Assembly (NCBI GenBank): GCA_004009845.1
Contig: RMBW01000242.1
Location: forward strand, 1-21,177
Source: Davidsoniella eucalypti
Lineage: Eukaryota; Ascomycota; Sordariomycetes; Microascales; Ceratocystidaceae
Reading direction: 5' to 3'
DNA length: 21,177 bases
Below are positions 1-8,976 of this stretch, one piece after another. The position numbers and the translations under genes were made by a program. The first letter of the stretch is position 1, and each line of letters begins with the position of its first letter. A model generated the notes under the pieces. The model ran no database searches and was not told the origin of the DNA. It worked only from the letters and a program-made list of their open reading frames with translations.

Positions 1-408
1 CATTCTATTGTTGAAGAGGAAGCGAAGGACACGAGCACGGGCAGCAGGCTCGGAATCGAAACGAGCGTGGGCTGGCTCGCTATGGCCGACCAGAACAGAA
101 AGGGAGAAACGGATGTGACCCAAGTGGTCGTGGAACGAGGACTCATGTAATGCAATTTGAGGCCCGGTTGGGAAGGGGCCGAGGAGTTTGGCGATAGCTG
201 GCCGAGCGGATCTTCGAAACAAGGACAGATAGCACCATCCTGGGGCGCGGACCAAACGACGGGCAGAGCGGGGTAGCCTGGTGCGCTGATGACGCACGAC
301 GGGCGAACCGGCGGGGTAACGTTCCTGGCACCATCGTGCACAGCACTGACTGGTGTAACCCAGGAAGGAAAAAGCGAGAAAAAAGAGGAGAAAGTTGAGG
401 AAAATCAT
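1..408 (-). CDS. Partial open reading frame, unknown product, runs off the left edge
   Basis: From an ATG at 408 the minus strand stays open for 136 codons to the window edge. I checked it codon by codon and found no stop. The first ~17 residues (MIFLNFLLFFLAFSFLG) are strongly hydrophobic and resemble a signal peptide or membrane anchor. The next part is Arg-rich with Cys pairs (QCCARWC), then a mixed segment containing HDHLGHIRFSLSVL. The ATG context (CCCACCATGA) is a good eukaryotic start. The segment is richer in G+C than the A+T-rich DNA beyond 1100. No family was recognised, and a GC-rich segment can stay open by chance, so coding status is uncertain. A short plus-strand frame (to 150) and a 98-codon minus-strand frame (143-439) overlap it and look like shadows. 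The putative LTR at 425-1064 begins 16 bp upstream of the ATG, where a promoter would lie. Confidence 0.35.
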   Translation of the reverse strand, partial: MIFLNFLLFFLAFSFLGYTSQCCARWCQERYPAGSPVVRHQRTRLPRSARRLVRAPGWCYLSLFRRSARPAIAKLLGPFPTGPQIALHESSFHDHLGHIRFSLSVLVGHSEPAHARFDSEPAARARVLRFLFNNRM

Positions 409-424
409 GGTGGGGGCAGACAAA

Positions 425-1064
425 TGTGAGTTTACACAACTAAATGTGAAAGACTCCTCACAAGCGAGAGCAAACAGTAAAGCTTTTCCAAACGCTCAAA
501 CTTTACCGTGAAAAACTCGCTACGACGCAAGAAACAAGTTCTGCAGTAACGAGAAGTCAACTGGCTTAAGAGAAAGAGTTTATTCCAAACTTTGTAGTAT
601 GGTCTTGGGTGCGAAGAGAGTTATAACAAGGAGTTGTCTGAATCTGACAAAGTGAAAGCAAAGAGAGAGGACAAGACGAATCGTGTTGAACAGTCAACAA
701 ATAAGAGAATCAGGTATCTTCTTTAAAGTGTGACGATCTACGACGAGAACGAGGCTTGCAGAAGTAGAAGAGATATAGTATTTGACGAGGTTAAAGAAGA
801 TAGAGAGGGAAGAGAAGAACTAGACAAGAATAAGGAGGGGAGACGGCCTCCTTATATAGACAAAAGTAACGGCTGTGGTAGATACCACAGCCAACAAGAT
901 TGGGTCCTAGATCCTTTCACTGATGTTCTCCAGTATTGTCTTTCAATAATGTGTGATACCGGCATATAGAGCAGCTATATACAAGCGAAATAAACAATAT
1001 TATAGAGCTCTAAGGTGAACTACAGCCACACAACAACAACTGATGAACATACGTGTTAAGCTCA
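425..1064 (+). mobile_element. Probable solo LTR of a second LTR-retrotransposon family
   Basis: The 640-bp segment starts TGTGAG, ends GCTCA, and is flanked on both sides by ACAAA (420-424 and 1065-1069), as expected for a 5-bp target duplication. Inside there is a TATA-like CTTATATAG (851-859), followed by a perfect palindrome at 871-892. No protein frame longer than 79 codons occurs. No primer-binding site or coding sequence follows it, so a solo LTR formed by LTR-LTR recombination is the simplest reading. Caveats: both flanks share three more bases (tgt) with the boundary, there is no second copy to compare, and the purine-rich GGTGGGGGCAGA just upstream could be a polypurine tract of an element extending left. 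The family (Ty1/copia or other) is not determined. Confidence 0.5.
871..892. repeat. Perfect palindrome, 10-bp arms
   Basis: GGCTGTGGTA and TACCACAGCC are exact reverse complements separated by 2 nt (GA). It lies about 12 bp downstream of the TATA-like box in the putative LTR, so in RNA it would form a hairpin near the 5' end of a transcript; in DNA it could bind a dimeric factor. The role is inferred. Confidence 0.8.
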
Positions 1065-1169
1065 ACAAATGTCTATATAGTCTCTAGACACTTGCAATGA
1101 AACGTAAGTCGTCAATTATCACTGAAACAAAATACTTAACGTTACTAAAAACATACGAGAAGGACTAAC

Positions 1170-1635
1170 TGTAATGGACGGGCAGGCAGGAGTTCAAAGG
1201 GGAACAAGTGATCACTAGGCGAGTAGTCACGCGATGATGTTTTTGGTGTTTTCAGGATATCAGAAATAAACAGAATAATAAATTAAGTAAAGTGGAACTA
1301 GATCAGGACAGGAGCAGGAGCAAAGATAAGAACAAGAACAGGAACAAGAAGAGGAGGTTGCACTAGGAGGTCAGGTACACAGAGAGTTGTAAGCTTGGAG
1401 GGGAAAGGAAAGAAGAGAACAGGAAAGGAAGAAACAAGCAAGATATTTATGTTAAACCGAGAGATGAAGAAAACAGAAGGATCTGGTCTACGGACAGAAG
1501 TTCGAGGCAATGCTGTGTTGGCTGTGTATCAAGTCTAGCCTCAATGCAGGAATTGTTGCCACCGGAGTCGAAAGGTGAGGCTGTGTATCAACCCTAAGCC
1601 TCATGCGGAGAGTCTGCGAGTGTTATTTCATAACA
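1170..1635 (-). mobile_element. Solo LTR of the Ty3/gypsy family (short LTR form)
   Basis: The 466-bp segment reads TGTAATGG...TTATTTCATAACA on the plus strand and matches the LTRs at 8324-8948 and 14045-15304 along most of its length, in the same orientation (element sense is minus). It is flanked by a perfect 5-bp duplication, CTAAC (1165-1169 and 1636-1640), which fixes both ends. No internal sequence remains, so it is a solo LTR. It lacks the 110-bp and 50-bp internal duplications of the full element's LTRs and is closer to the solo LTR at 6579-7034. The predicted RNA start motif (TTGTAAGCTT on this strand, 1387-1396) is conserved. Confidence 0.93.
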
Positions 1636-3789
1636 CTAACGCTTAGTCTATATGAGGTTCAACTTGAGTTATATATCTACAGATTTCCATGTGAAAAAGG
1701 TAAATAAGTATTTCGGTCTTGCTCTCTACTATCGCCGAGGCAAGCAGTTGACAGATAGCATTGACAGCATGCATTATATAACTTTTTTGCCATTCGAAAA
1801 CCTTTGTAATCGTTGTTATTACTGTATCCTTTGCATCAAAGACTTTAGCTCATGGATATGGCATTCAAGACTTAGGCAATTGTAGACAACTGTACCTAGA
1901 CTCGGGTTGAAACTGCTTACAAAGTTGGGAATTTTCATTCATAGCTAGATAAACTTCAAAGACAGTCATCATTTCACAGAATATGTTGTGTAATTGTCCT
2001 ATCGACTGTAGAAAAAAGCAACCTTCTTCTCCTTGGTATCGTCTTTCATAGTTGATGCCAGAATCATATCTTCGTTTATTAGTTCAGCTTCCACGCCACA
2101 ACAACAGTATTTATACATAACATGTAGAAGATATCAAGTTTTAGTCATATGATACTTGGTATATCAATACAAATAACATGAGACATAAAAAAAAGATACA
2201 GTTCGATTGCCATATTTCCCATATTTCTCTTTATAGTTGATAATTATGATTCCACTTCAACTCGCCACCATCTCCACATTGTGATCCAGGTAATCATGAT
2301 GATTATATTCTTTCTGACAATAAGATTTCTCTATTGTCTGAACAGATGAAATACCATGTAATTTCTAGAATCTAGTCGAGTGATAATGGCCCGATCTACA
2401 GTGGATAGATCTCGAACTCCATACATAGAACACCCTTGCTTCATATGTAGCTGATAACTTGTATTGGAAGCTTGAAATTATAGAGACAGTATGGCTAGTG
2501 CATCATAGTTCTTCTTGGTGTACTCGGTATGTTTAGTGGTCAATGATACTGGAATATCTTGACATAGTTGAAATCTACCAGCACTAATGAATTTACCACT
2601 TGACTTATCATAATAATGGACTTTATTCACTCCAATATCAACAACTTGTGGTACAACAAGCAATGATATATTACTTACCAACTATAAGCTATTTTATTGC
2701 TAAGTGCATCAAGTCATAGCTTGCGTTTGCTATATCTAACATATATAGCTACAGCAGGGTTGACATTCATATACTTACTGAGCTGGAGTCACTCAATGAA
2801 TAGTCATACCTTACTTGCCGACAACACATTCATTTCTTTGATGTACTTAATAGTCAACATTTGTACTATGTAGAGAACTATACTTCAGTGACTGATTATA
2901 CAATCATTTCCCAATCGCCTAGCTTGCAGTTGTGACTCATTCATAACTCTTTCTCTGTTAATTAGCCAATGTAATTTTCTCTCGATACTCAATAACACAA
3001 CCCAGTATTTATTAACCATTTTCTAACAAACTATTGCTAGTATTTGGGGTCTACAATCTTTGATAGTTTACCATTTACTATATTCTTGCCCAATCTTTAT
3101 GTCTTACCTTATTACATTTCCCTTGAAATGCAACATTCCGTTAGAACTACAAAACTTACAGTAAGTCATTGATCATTCCTGATTTTACTACGAGTGTCCT
3201 TCTTACATGTTTATAGAGCATTTTCTCGACAAACTTGGTCTTTGCTCTTATGTTTTGCCGACCATCTCAACTTATTATAAATCGGGAATCATTTTGTGAT
3301 CAATATATCCTGCAAATACCATAGAAAGTGATTACTATGTAGGTTTTAAAATACCAACTGTGCCAGTTGCGACTACTTCTCTTGTTGTTTTATCAATCAT
3401 GTAAACTCTAAATCCCAAGCACCCAATGTCATGCTATTCTAATGGTATAAGTACCTAAAGTTGTTTGTAATTTGAAGTTCCATATTAGTCTTGTCATTCT
3501 ACTTACAGCGAAAGAACATAATTCAAATATATAGTAATACTTATATATACTGTCGTTTTTTCTAGAATTCTTTTCATTTTATTTCCCTTTTCAATAGCAC
3601 TCAATATCATCATATAGATAGATGTAGCAAGTGGGTGTCTGTCCTGCCAATTGTGCTGTAATGCCCGGTAATATATTAAATCAGCTTGTTATATTACCTT
3701 GCTTGGCTCTCTATCCTTTTAAATTTAATTGACTCTATTTCTCTATCGTACCTAGATACCTGCTTTGTATCGTAGAAATCCTAATGATA
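1636..3789. other. A+T-rich stretch without a recognisable gene
   Basis: About 2.1 kb of A+T-rich DNA with stops in all frames. The longest frames are 77 codons (1652-1885, plus) and 67 codons (2478-2681, minus), neither resembling a known family. The composition and its junction with the decayed repeat beginning near 3790 suggest old, mutated transposon DNA, possibly part of the same ancient element. I see no tRNA, no long tandem repeat and no intact protein motif. Confidence 0.5.
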
Positions 3790-4295
3790 TATAGTATACT
3801 ATGAGTACGAATTACTTTATTTAATCAATATGTCTATGCATTTTGTGGAGAATTACCGTCAGTATGTTATTTTAAACCAAGTCTTCAATCTTATATTTAA
3901 TTAGGATATTCTTCTACATCGCCTTGAGTGTTTATTGTGATAGTACTTGACATATTTGGTAACATTTTCTACATCTTGCTGTATCTGACTAATACAAATT
4001 CTTGTACTTTACCCTTAATGCTTAATGAGTATGTAGACCTGCCATTGGTGTACTTATAACTTGCCGTTTCTAGTGCGTTTGATCCAGTAAATTGATTGCA
4101 GTCCTATTTGTGTCCAAATACTAGCAGTTCTGCTGCGGTTCTTTTAAAGAACCGTTCATATATTATGTGCTGCTTAGTGAAAAAAAAAATACTCAAAAAC
4201 GGCATGCTAGTTAGTTTCCTCCCTGAAGCTAGACGTCACGTTTATGCTCGACATATTTGTAAAAAAACACCTCAAAGCTTTAACGAATTCTGAAT
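3790..4295 (+). repeat. Decayed dispersed repeat of unknown type, copy A
   Basis: This segment aligns in inverted orientation with about 7745-8231. Shared landmarks are GAGAATTACCGTC, ACATCGCCTTGAGTG with the following bases to GATAGTACTTGA, GTATCTGACTAATACA, CCAAATACTAG and GGTTCTTTTAAAG, ending at ATTCTGAATA. A 65-codon frame here (4096-4293) and the partly broken equivalent in copy B align at protein level (PNTSS, VLLK, a shared terminal stop after a Phe codon), so the last part may once have coded for a protein's C-terminus. Several copy A/B differences are C-to-T or G-to-A changes, some at CpA, which would fit repeat-induced point mutation. The family is not recognised. Confidence 0.65.
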
Positions 4296-4790
4296 ACACA
4301 TTACTACTTTACACAAAAGTATGAAATACTTCGTTAGTATTATTAACTTTCTAATTCCCCCGTAGATCTAAACATTATAATATAATTATAAATATCACGA
4401 ACACGTTCTTAGTGATATCGTCATAGCTCTATTGTTAAACAAGATTAATAAATAAATAAAATTGATAGCAAAATTGAATTATATTTTGCTCCCTATAAAT
4501 TGAATAAAGGGATTTTCTAAAAGAATTTAAAATTTTCAAAAGATTATTTTGTGAAAATAATTGCAAGAAAAAAAAACTTTAGAAAGTTATTTGTGGAAAA
4601 ACCTCGAAAGTAAAAAAATTCTAATTTTTTTGATTCCTAAAAAAAGTTTTTTTTTAAAAGAAAAAACTTTAAAAACTTCAGAAAATTATTCGTTAAAAAA
4701 AAATTGAAACCAAAAAAATTGAAACTTAAATTTTTTTTATTAGTAAGCAAAGTCATAGATAAATTCTTATTTATTAATAGATTTTGGCCA
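4296..4790. other. Low-complexity A/T stretch
   Basis: Very A+T-rich, particularly 4500-4740, with many A or T runs of 5-9 nt. The 74-codon minus-strand frame across it is dominated by Phe, Leu, Lys and Asn and is a product of composition. No gene is supported. Confidence 0.7.
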
Positions 4791-5450
4791 ATCACCGATC
4801 CGTTTAGATCTGAACCGTTTTGAAAATAGGGACAAGGGTGCCCAGACTGAAATGTATGCACGTTTCCGCCCGCAACGCCGCCGAATAATACCTAGGGCTC
4901 TATTCATTGGTTTCATCATAGTAGCCAAACAGATATTCCCCTCGGTTTGTTCGAGCATTTCTAGAGTTACCACCTCACATACATATCTTTGTAGGCTGCG
5001 TAGCAACTTATTTTATCCTCCCCATGGCCTACATTTCTACCTGTACCATGCCCCCATTCAAGCCTATATCCCGATATCTATCTCCCAAATTACCTTTTCC
5101 TACCTGAAAACAATGACAACGCCCAACAAACTATGGCTACTCTCTTCCCTTCGAAGATACGTTTGTTGCAATGTACTGCAGCTACGAAGTGTACTCTCTA
5201 GCCATCATATGCATGTTTCCGGAGACTTCAAAGATCCGCCAACTTCCTACACATGTCCCACCACCCTCGGCTTCCATTCGTGCATGGGTTACGCCGCCCA
5301 AGTACCGTGGAAATATGTAAATCCGTTCTCTGTCATGCTATCAAGTACACTATATCTTATTGCGGTACTGGTGTGACAATCTTATTTTCACAGTGTCCCA
5401 GGAGCATACTCACGGTCGTTCGTTTAGGGTTACAAAAAATAATCTCGTTT
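4791..5450. other. Island of more balanced base composition with doubtful reading frames
   Basis: Composition changes sharply near 4790. The plus strand has a 174-codon frame from ATG 4852 to 5376 (Ser-, Tyr- and Leu-rich, no recognised domain) and a 66-codon frame at 5253-5453. On the minus strand, short stretches that look protein-like (for example GEYLFGYYDETNE and SVLDSMTENGFTYFHGTW) occur in different frames separated by stops, which would fit a decayed gene on that strand. A CCAAT pentamer occurs just before the island (4788-4792). I cannot assign a family; either an orphan ORF or a gene relic is possible. Confidence 0.3.
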
Positions 5451-6050
5451 TAGCGGAAAAGCTTTTGGCTGAGATCCAGATTGAATTGGAAGAAAACATC
5501 ACGAGCAAACAATCCAAATAATTTATGACTTGTGACCAAGGATGAGATATGGTTAAATACCTCGTATGTACAAAATCTATAGAAATACAATATATAATTA
5601 CGACACAAACCTAAGTCTAAATGAAATAATCACAAGGTCTAACACAATTAGATCACGTGGCTCGGTATCATGTACTTAAGTACGATGCTAAGTAAAGAAA
5701 GTAATGGTAAGCTTAGACATAGAATATCATCACCGTTCATCAAAAATTTATCAAATTGTACCTCAAGAAAAAGTCTCCAAGAGAATAAACATACATGGGT
5801 TATAAACCCTATCACAGAGCTTCCATTGACTAGGGTATGTAACCCTACAATCTGACGGTAAAGTTGGACTATGATTGAAGTATATACTATAGATTAGACA
5901 AGGAATGCAAACAAATCACAAGCAAAAAAAATATGCTAATAGTTCTATTTCCCACATCTGTCATTGATGCCGACTGTTAAAGACACACAAATCAAATAGA
6001 GGATATATGAGGACAATACCGCCAAGAAAAAAAAAAAATGGAATCTATCT
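5451..6050. other. A+T-rich spacer, no gene
   Basis: No frame above 61 codons and no known motif. Two short hairpins with related arms occur at about 5788-5845 (GGGTT/AACCC around ATA, and AGGGT/ACCCT around ATGTA). An A run lies near 6029-6038, just 3' of the PLC-like pseudogene's stop. Nothing else is supportable. Confidence 0.6.
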
Positions 6051-7526
6051 CTAGATTAATCCAGCAACCATGGCCAACGTTGTCACAACCACAAGGCTTG
6101 CGGATACACCAAGACCAGAGATACTACGGAGAGCTGCATTTGGAACAATACCGCAACACGTTCTATTATACGTGACATTGTTCAGTAGCACCACTGCTTT
6201 GAACACAGCACGAGGGTTATACTCGCCGGCAATATTGTAAAAGTCTACGTTCAGGACCTTGGGGTTGATACCCCACTGGCTCTGGCAGTCTTGTCCAGCT
6301 TGACCTAGACTGCCGTTGCCCTGCCAGTCGTTGGTGGTGTTTAGTAGCGACACGACAGGGACCAGTACACTGGTGCCAAAGAGAGTATACTGGATGTTGA
6401 GGTAGTGATTCATCAAATACAAGCGATCCTTAACGTCTTCCTCAGACAGGTTGGGTGGGCGGTAAACTGTGCAAGGGAAGGTCTGGCTCTCGGGGTCGAA
6501 TGGGGTTTCTATGAGAACTGGTGTAGTAACCACGGGTACTTGCTCTGGTCGGCCTCGTAGTCGAGAAAAAGGACTACCTGTTATGAAATAACACTCGTAG
6601 ACCCTCCGCATGAGACTTAGACTTGATACACAGCCTCACCTTTCGATTCCGGTGGCAACAATTCCTGCATTGAGGCTAGACTTGATACACAGCCAACACA
6701 GCATTGCCACTTCTGTCCGTAGACTAGATCCTTCTGTTTTCTTCCTCTCTCGGTTTAACATAAATATCTTGCTTGTTTCTTCCTTTCCTGTTCTCTTCTT
6801 TCCTTTCCCCTCCAAGCTTACAACTCTCTGTGTACCTGATCCCTTGGTGCAACCTCCTCTTCTTGTTCCTGTTCTTGTTCTTATCTTTGCTCCTGCTCCT
6901 GTCCTGATCTTATTATATTTTTACTTACTTAATCTATTATTTATTCCTGATATTCTGAAAAAACATCCTCGCGTGATTATCCGCCTAGTGGTCACTTGTT
7001 TCCCCTTTGAACTCCTGCCTGCCCGTCCATTACACTACCCGCTTACCCGACACGATCATTTCGCTGAGCATTGGCCAGTCGTTGCGCTTCATAGGGGACA
7101 ATGGGGGAAAGTAGGCATAGCGCGTAATACCCGACGCCTCGATATAACTAGCGAAGAGCTCTAGTGACGAGTAGTTGCCACCACATCGTATGGGTGAGCC
7201 TCAACCAAAGCACGCACTTCACTAAGCCAATCGCTGATGGGACCGGCATCTAGAATATCGTAGCTAGTATGACAGAAATGCGGCTCATGATCACCGCCCG
7301 TGTCGGCATCGCGCGCGTCCACTGCATCTGTGGCTGGAGGAATCTGACACTTTTTGGTACACAGCTCGATGTAGTTATTGCATGGCTGAGTGTTGGTAGG
7401 CGTGGCACCAGTGCCAGTGGCCGTGGCATTGCCTGCCATGGCGATGCTGCTCTCTAGAGAGCCGGTGAAGTTGACGGTCCCAGAGTAGTTTGATGCATTG
7501 ATAGTGGTGGTCATTCCAGAATACAT
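6051..7526 (-). pseudogene. PLC-like phosphodiesterase (GPI-anchored type), disrupted
   Basis: Two minus-strand pieces make up one fungal PLC-like phosphodiesterase (TIM-barrel, PI-PLC X-like superfamily, normally secreted and GPI-anchored). The N-terminal piece (7161-7526) has a Ser/Thr/Asn-rich stretch, then QPCNNYIELC, then PHFCHTSYDILDAG and ISDWLSEVRALVEAHPYDVV. The C-terminal piece (from about 6528 to 6051) has ETPFDPE, DRLYLMNHYLN and LNVDFYN, and ends in a hydrophobic tail typical of a GPI signal. Breaks: (1) a 456-bp solo LTR with CTACC duplication sits in the coding sequence; (2) a frameshift near 7175, after which the frame with DWPMLSEM continues to the LTR; (3) another frameshift near 6528-6535; (4) the segment that normally holds the catalytic GAHDS-type motif, between IELC and PHFC, is missing; (5) no signal peptide remains, so the 5' end is lost or in an unseen exon (a CTGAC branch-like motif and AG lie just upstream of the first ATG). 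The family call rests on remembered family motifs. I am confident it is non-functional. Confidence 0.8.
6579..7034 (+). mobile_element. Solo LTR of the Ty3/gypsy family inside the PLC-like gene
   Basis: The 456-bp segment begins TGTTATGAAATAACA and ends CCATTACA, in opposite orientation to the other LTR copies. It is flanked by a perfect 5-bp duplication CTACC (6574-6578 and 7035-7039). Removing the LTR and one duplication joins the two PLC-like pieces directly, which confirms the insertion point. The start motif AAGCTTACAA is at 6814-6823 after a CT-rich tract. It belongs to the short-LTR form like 1170-1635, but lacks about 5 bp after GCATTGCC. Confidence 0.95.
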
Positions 7527-7744
7527 GAAATATGACTCGTATAGTCAGGAGAAGTAGTAATTTTGTAAGGGTCTAAGGCCCTGGTTGGTTTGGCTAAGCT
7601 TGATCTAAGCCTATGCAAAACGGTTATAAATAGGGACGTCTTCCCGCCGTTATTCCAACAGATAATAGTCCTTCTCTCCATCGGCCACAATCTAATCTCT
7701 CCTTTCTAAGATTGTTGGCCTCGTCCCTCCTTAGATCGTCTCAA
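7527..7744. promoter_or_regulatory. Spacer with a TATA-like box and an imperfect inverted repeat
   Basis: The plus strand contains GGTTATAAATAGGGAC (about 7622-7637), a good TATA-like sequence. Downstream, GGCCACAATCT and AGATTGTTGGCC (7682-7722) form an inverted repeat with one bulged base around a short loop. No convincing coding sequence follows on the plus strand; the next ATG (in AAAGATGAGTAC) opens only ten codons. It may be leftover promoter DNA of a lost gene or a transposon end. Confidence 0.35.
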
Positions 7745-8231
7745 ATTTTTATTCAGAATTGGGTACAACTTTGAAGTGTTTCACAAAGATGAGTACTAGC
7801 CAGGGAGTGGAAATTAACTAGCTTGCCCTTTATGTTTCTTTTCCCTGAAGGAGTACATAATTTATGAACTGTACTTTAAAAGAACCACATCAATACTACT
7901 AGTATTTGGACTTAAATAGCACTGGGATAAATGTACTGGGCCAAACGCAATAGAAAAGGCAAGTTATAAGTGCAAGTACATCAAGGGCAGGTCTACATAC
8001 TCTGAAGCATTAAGGTTAATGTACAAGAATCTGTATTAGTCAGATACGGCAAGATGTAGAAAATGTTAGTAGCAAATATATCAAGTACTATCACAATAAA
8101 CACTCAAGGCGATGTAGAAGAACATCCTGATTGAAGATAAGATTGAAGAGTTGGGTTTAAAAATAACATATTGACGGTAATTCTCCATACAATGCATAGT
8201 GCATAAAAAATGACAAAGGTTGAAAAAAGCG
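7745..8231 (-). repeat. Decayed dispersed repeat of unknown type, copy B
   Basis: Inverted relative of 3790-4295 (see shared landmarks there). Similarity ends near 7745, at the same ATTCTGAATA position as in copy A. In element sense the upstream part continues to 8302 as a 73-codon frame (8081-8302) with no recognised domain, and 8311-8323 is purine-rich (GAGGGGGAGGTAC) directly against the gypsy LTR. Copy B seems to keep more C/G than copy A, so it may be the less mutated copy. Identity unknown. Confidence 0.65.
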
Positions 8232-8590
8232 AGAATGAACAGCAACATTGGGAACAAGTGCTGATCGCTCTTAGAAATGCACGACGAAGTGGAAAAGTTC
8301 ATCTTTAGATGAGGGGGAGGTACTGTAAAGAACGGGCAGGCAGGAATTTAAAGGGAAACCAGTGATCACTGGGAGAGTAGTCACTCGAAGGTGGTTTTGG
8401 AGTTTTCAGGATAATAGAGTTACACAGAATAATAAATTAAGTAAATCGGGACTAAATCAGGACAGGAGCCGGAGCGAAGATAGGAACAAGAGCGGGGACA
8501 AGAAGGTAAGAACAGGAGCAGGAGCAAAGATAAGAACAGGAACAGGAACAAGAAGAGGAGGTTGCACCAGTAGGTCAGGTACACAGGGAG

Positions 8591-8652
8591 TTGTAAGCTT
8601 GGAGGGGGAAGGCAAAAGGAGAACAGAAAAGAGATACAAGCAAGCTATATAT
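8591..8652 (-). promoter_or_regulatory. LTR promoter: TATA box, CT-rich tract, CAAG start
   Basis: In sense, CATATATAG (about 8646-8652) is followed by a long pyrimidine-rich tract, then CCAAGCTTACAA (8600-8591). A CT-rich block ending in CAAG is a known arrangement at transcription starts of filamentous fungi. The start predicted here is exactly the sequence that complements the primer-binding site at 14033-14042, so two independent lines of reasoning point to the same start. All four LTR copies in the window keep the start motif. Confidence 0.65.
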
Positions 8653-8740
8653 GTTAACCCGAGAGAGAAAGAAACAGGAGGGTCTGGTCTACGGACAGAA
8701 GTTCGAGGCAATGCCGTGTTGACTGTGTATGCACTCTAAA

Positions 8741-8948
8741 CCTCAATGCATGAATCGTTGTCACCAACATCGGAAAGGTGAGACTGTACATCAAGTTTAA
8801 GTTTCATGCGGAGGTTCTGCGACTGTTATTTCGTAACCATCCAGTCTAAGCCTCAATGCATGAATCGTTGTCACCAAAATTGGAAAGGTGAGACTGTACA
8901 TCAAGTCTAAGCTTCATGCGGAGGGTCTGCGAGTGTTATTTCATAACA
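8741..8948 (-). repeat. 110-bp tandem duplication in LTR U3
   Basis: CCTCAATGCATGAATCG recurs at 8741 and 8851, and the whole unit recurs with scattered differences (for example TTCTGCGACTG versus GTCTGCGAGTG). The second unit ends at the LTR terminus. The right LTR has the same arrangement at 15097-15206 and 15207-15304. The two solo LTRs have one shorter version, so the duplication distinguishes two LTR subfamilies. Being upstream of the TATA box, it may alter promoter strength (inference). Confidence 0.85.
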
Positions 8949-8960
8949 GTACCCTCCTCC
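8949..8960 (-). promoter_or_regulatory. Polypurine tract for plus-strand DNA priming
   Basis: In sense, GGAGGAGGGTAC lies directly before the 3' LTR and 16 nt after the pol stop. Its position and purine content are those of the RNase H-resistant primer used by LTR retroelements. The 3' untranslated interval between pol and LTR is only 28 nt. Confidence 0.8.
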
Positions 8961-8976
8961 TTAAGGGTCGATGTCC

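Larger units (their letters stand above)
8324..8948 (-). repeat. 3' LTR of the chromovirus (625 bp)
   Basis: Reads TGTAAAG...TTATTTCATAACA on the plus strand. In sense it starts TGTTATG and ends CTTTACA. U3 (8948 to about 8601) contains a 110-bp tandem duplication (8741-8850 and 8851-8948) and a TATA box (TATATA, about 8646-8652). A CT-rich tract then leads into CCAAGCTTACAA, the predicted start of R (8600). R/U5 contains a 50-bp direct duplication in its CT-rich part (8462-8511 and 8512-8561). Confidence 0.95.

Noticed and set aside
4637..4861. 74-codon Phe/Leu/Lys-rich minus-strand frame
   Set aside because: Composition effect of A/T runs.
5420..5845. Telomere-like TTAGGG/CCCTAA matches (for example TTTAGGGTTAC)
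   Set aside because: Only isolated single units, no tandem array.
8457..8711. Small frames beginning MPRTSVRRPDP in the LTR copies
   Set aside because: They recur in the LTR copies simply because the LTR recurs; the sequence differs at the frame ends between copies and has no domain.
8324..8948. Left LTR as a solo LTR of its own
   Set aside because: It is joined at 8949 to a polypurine tract and the pol end in correct orientation, and it matches the right LTR almost perfectly, so it is the 3' LTR of the element.
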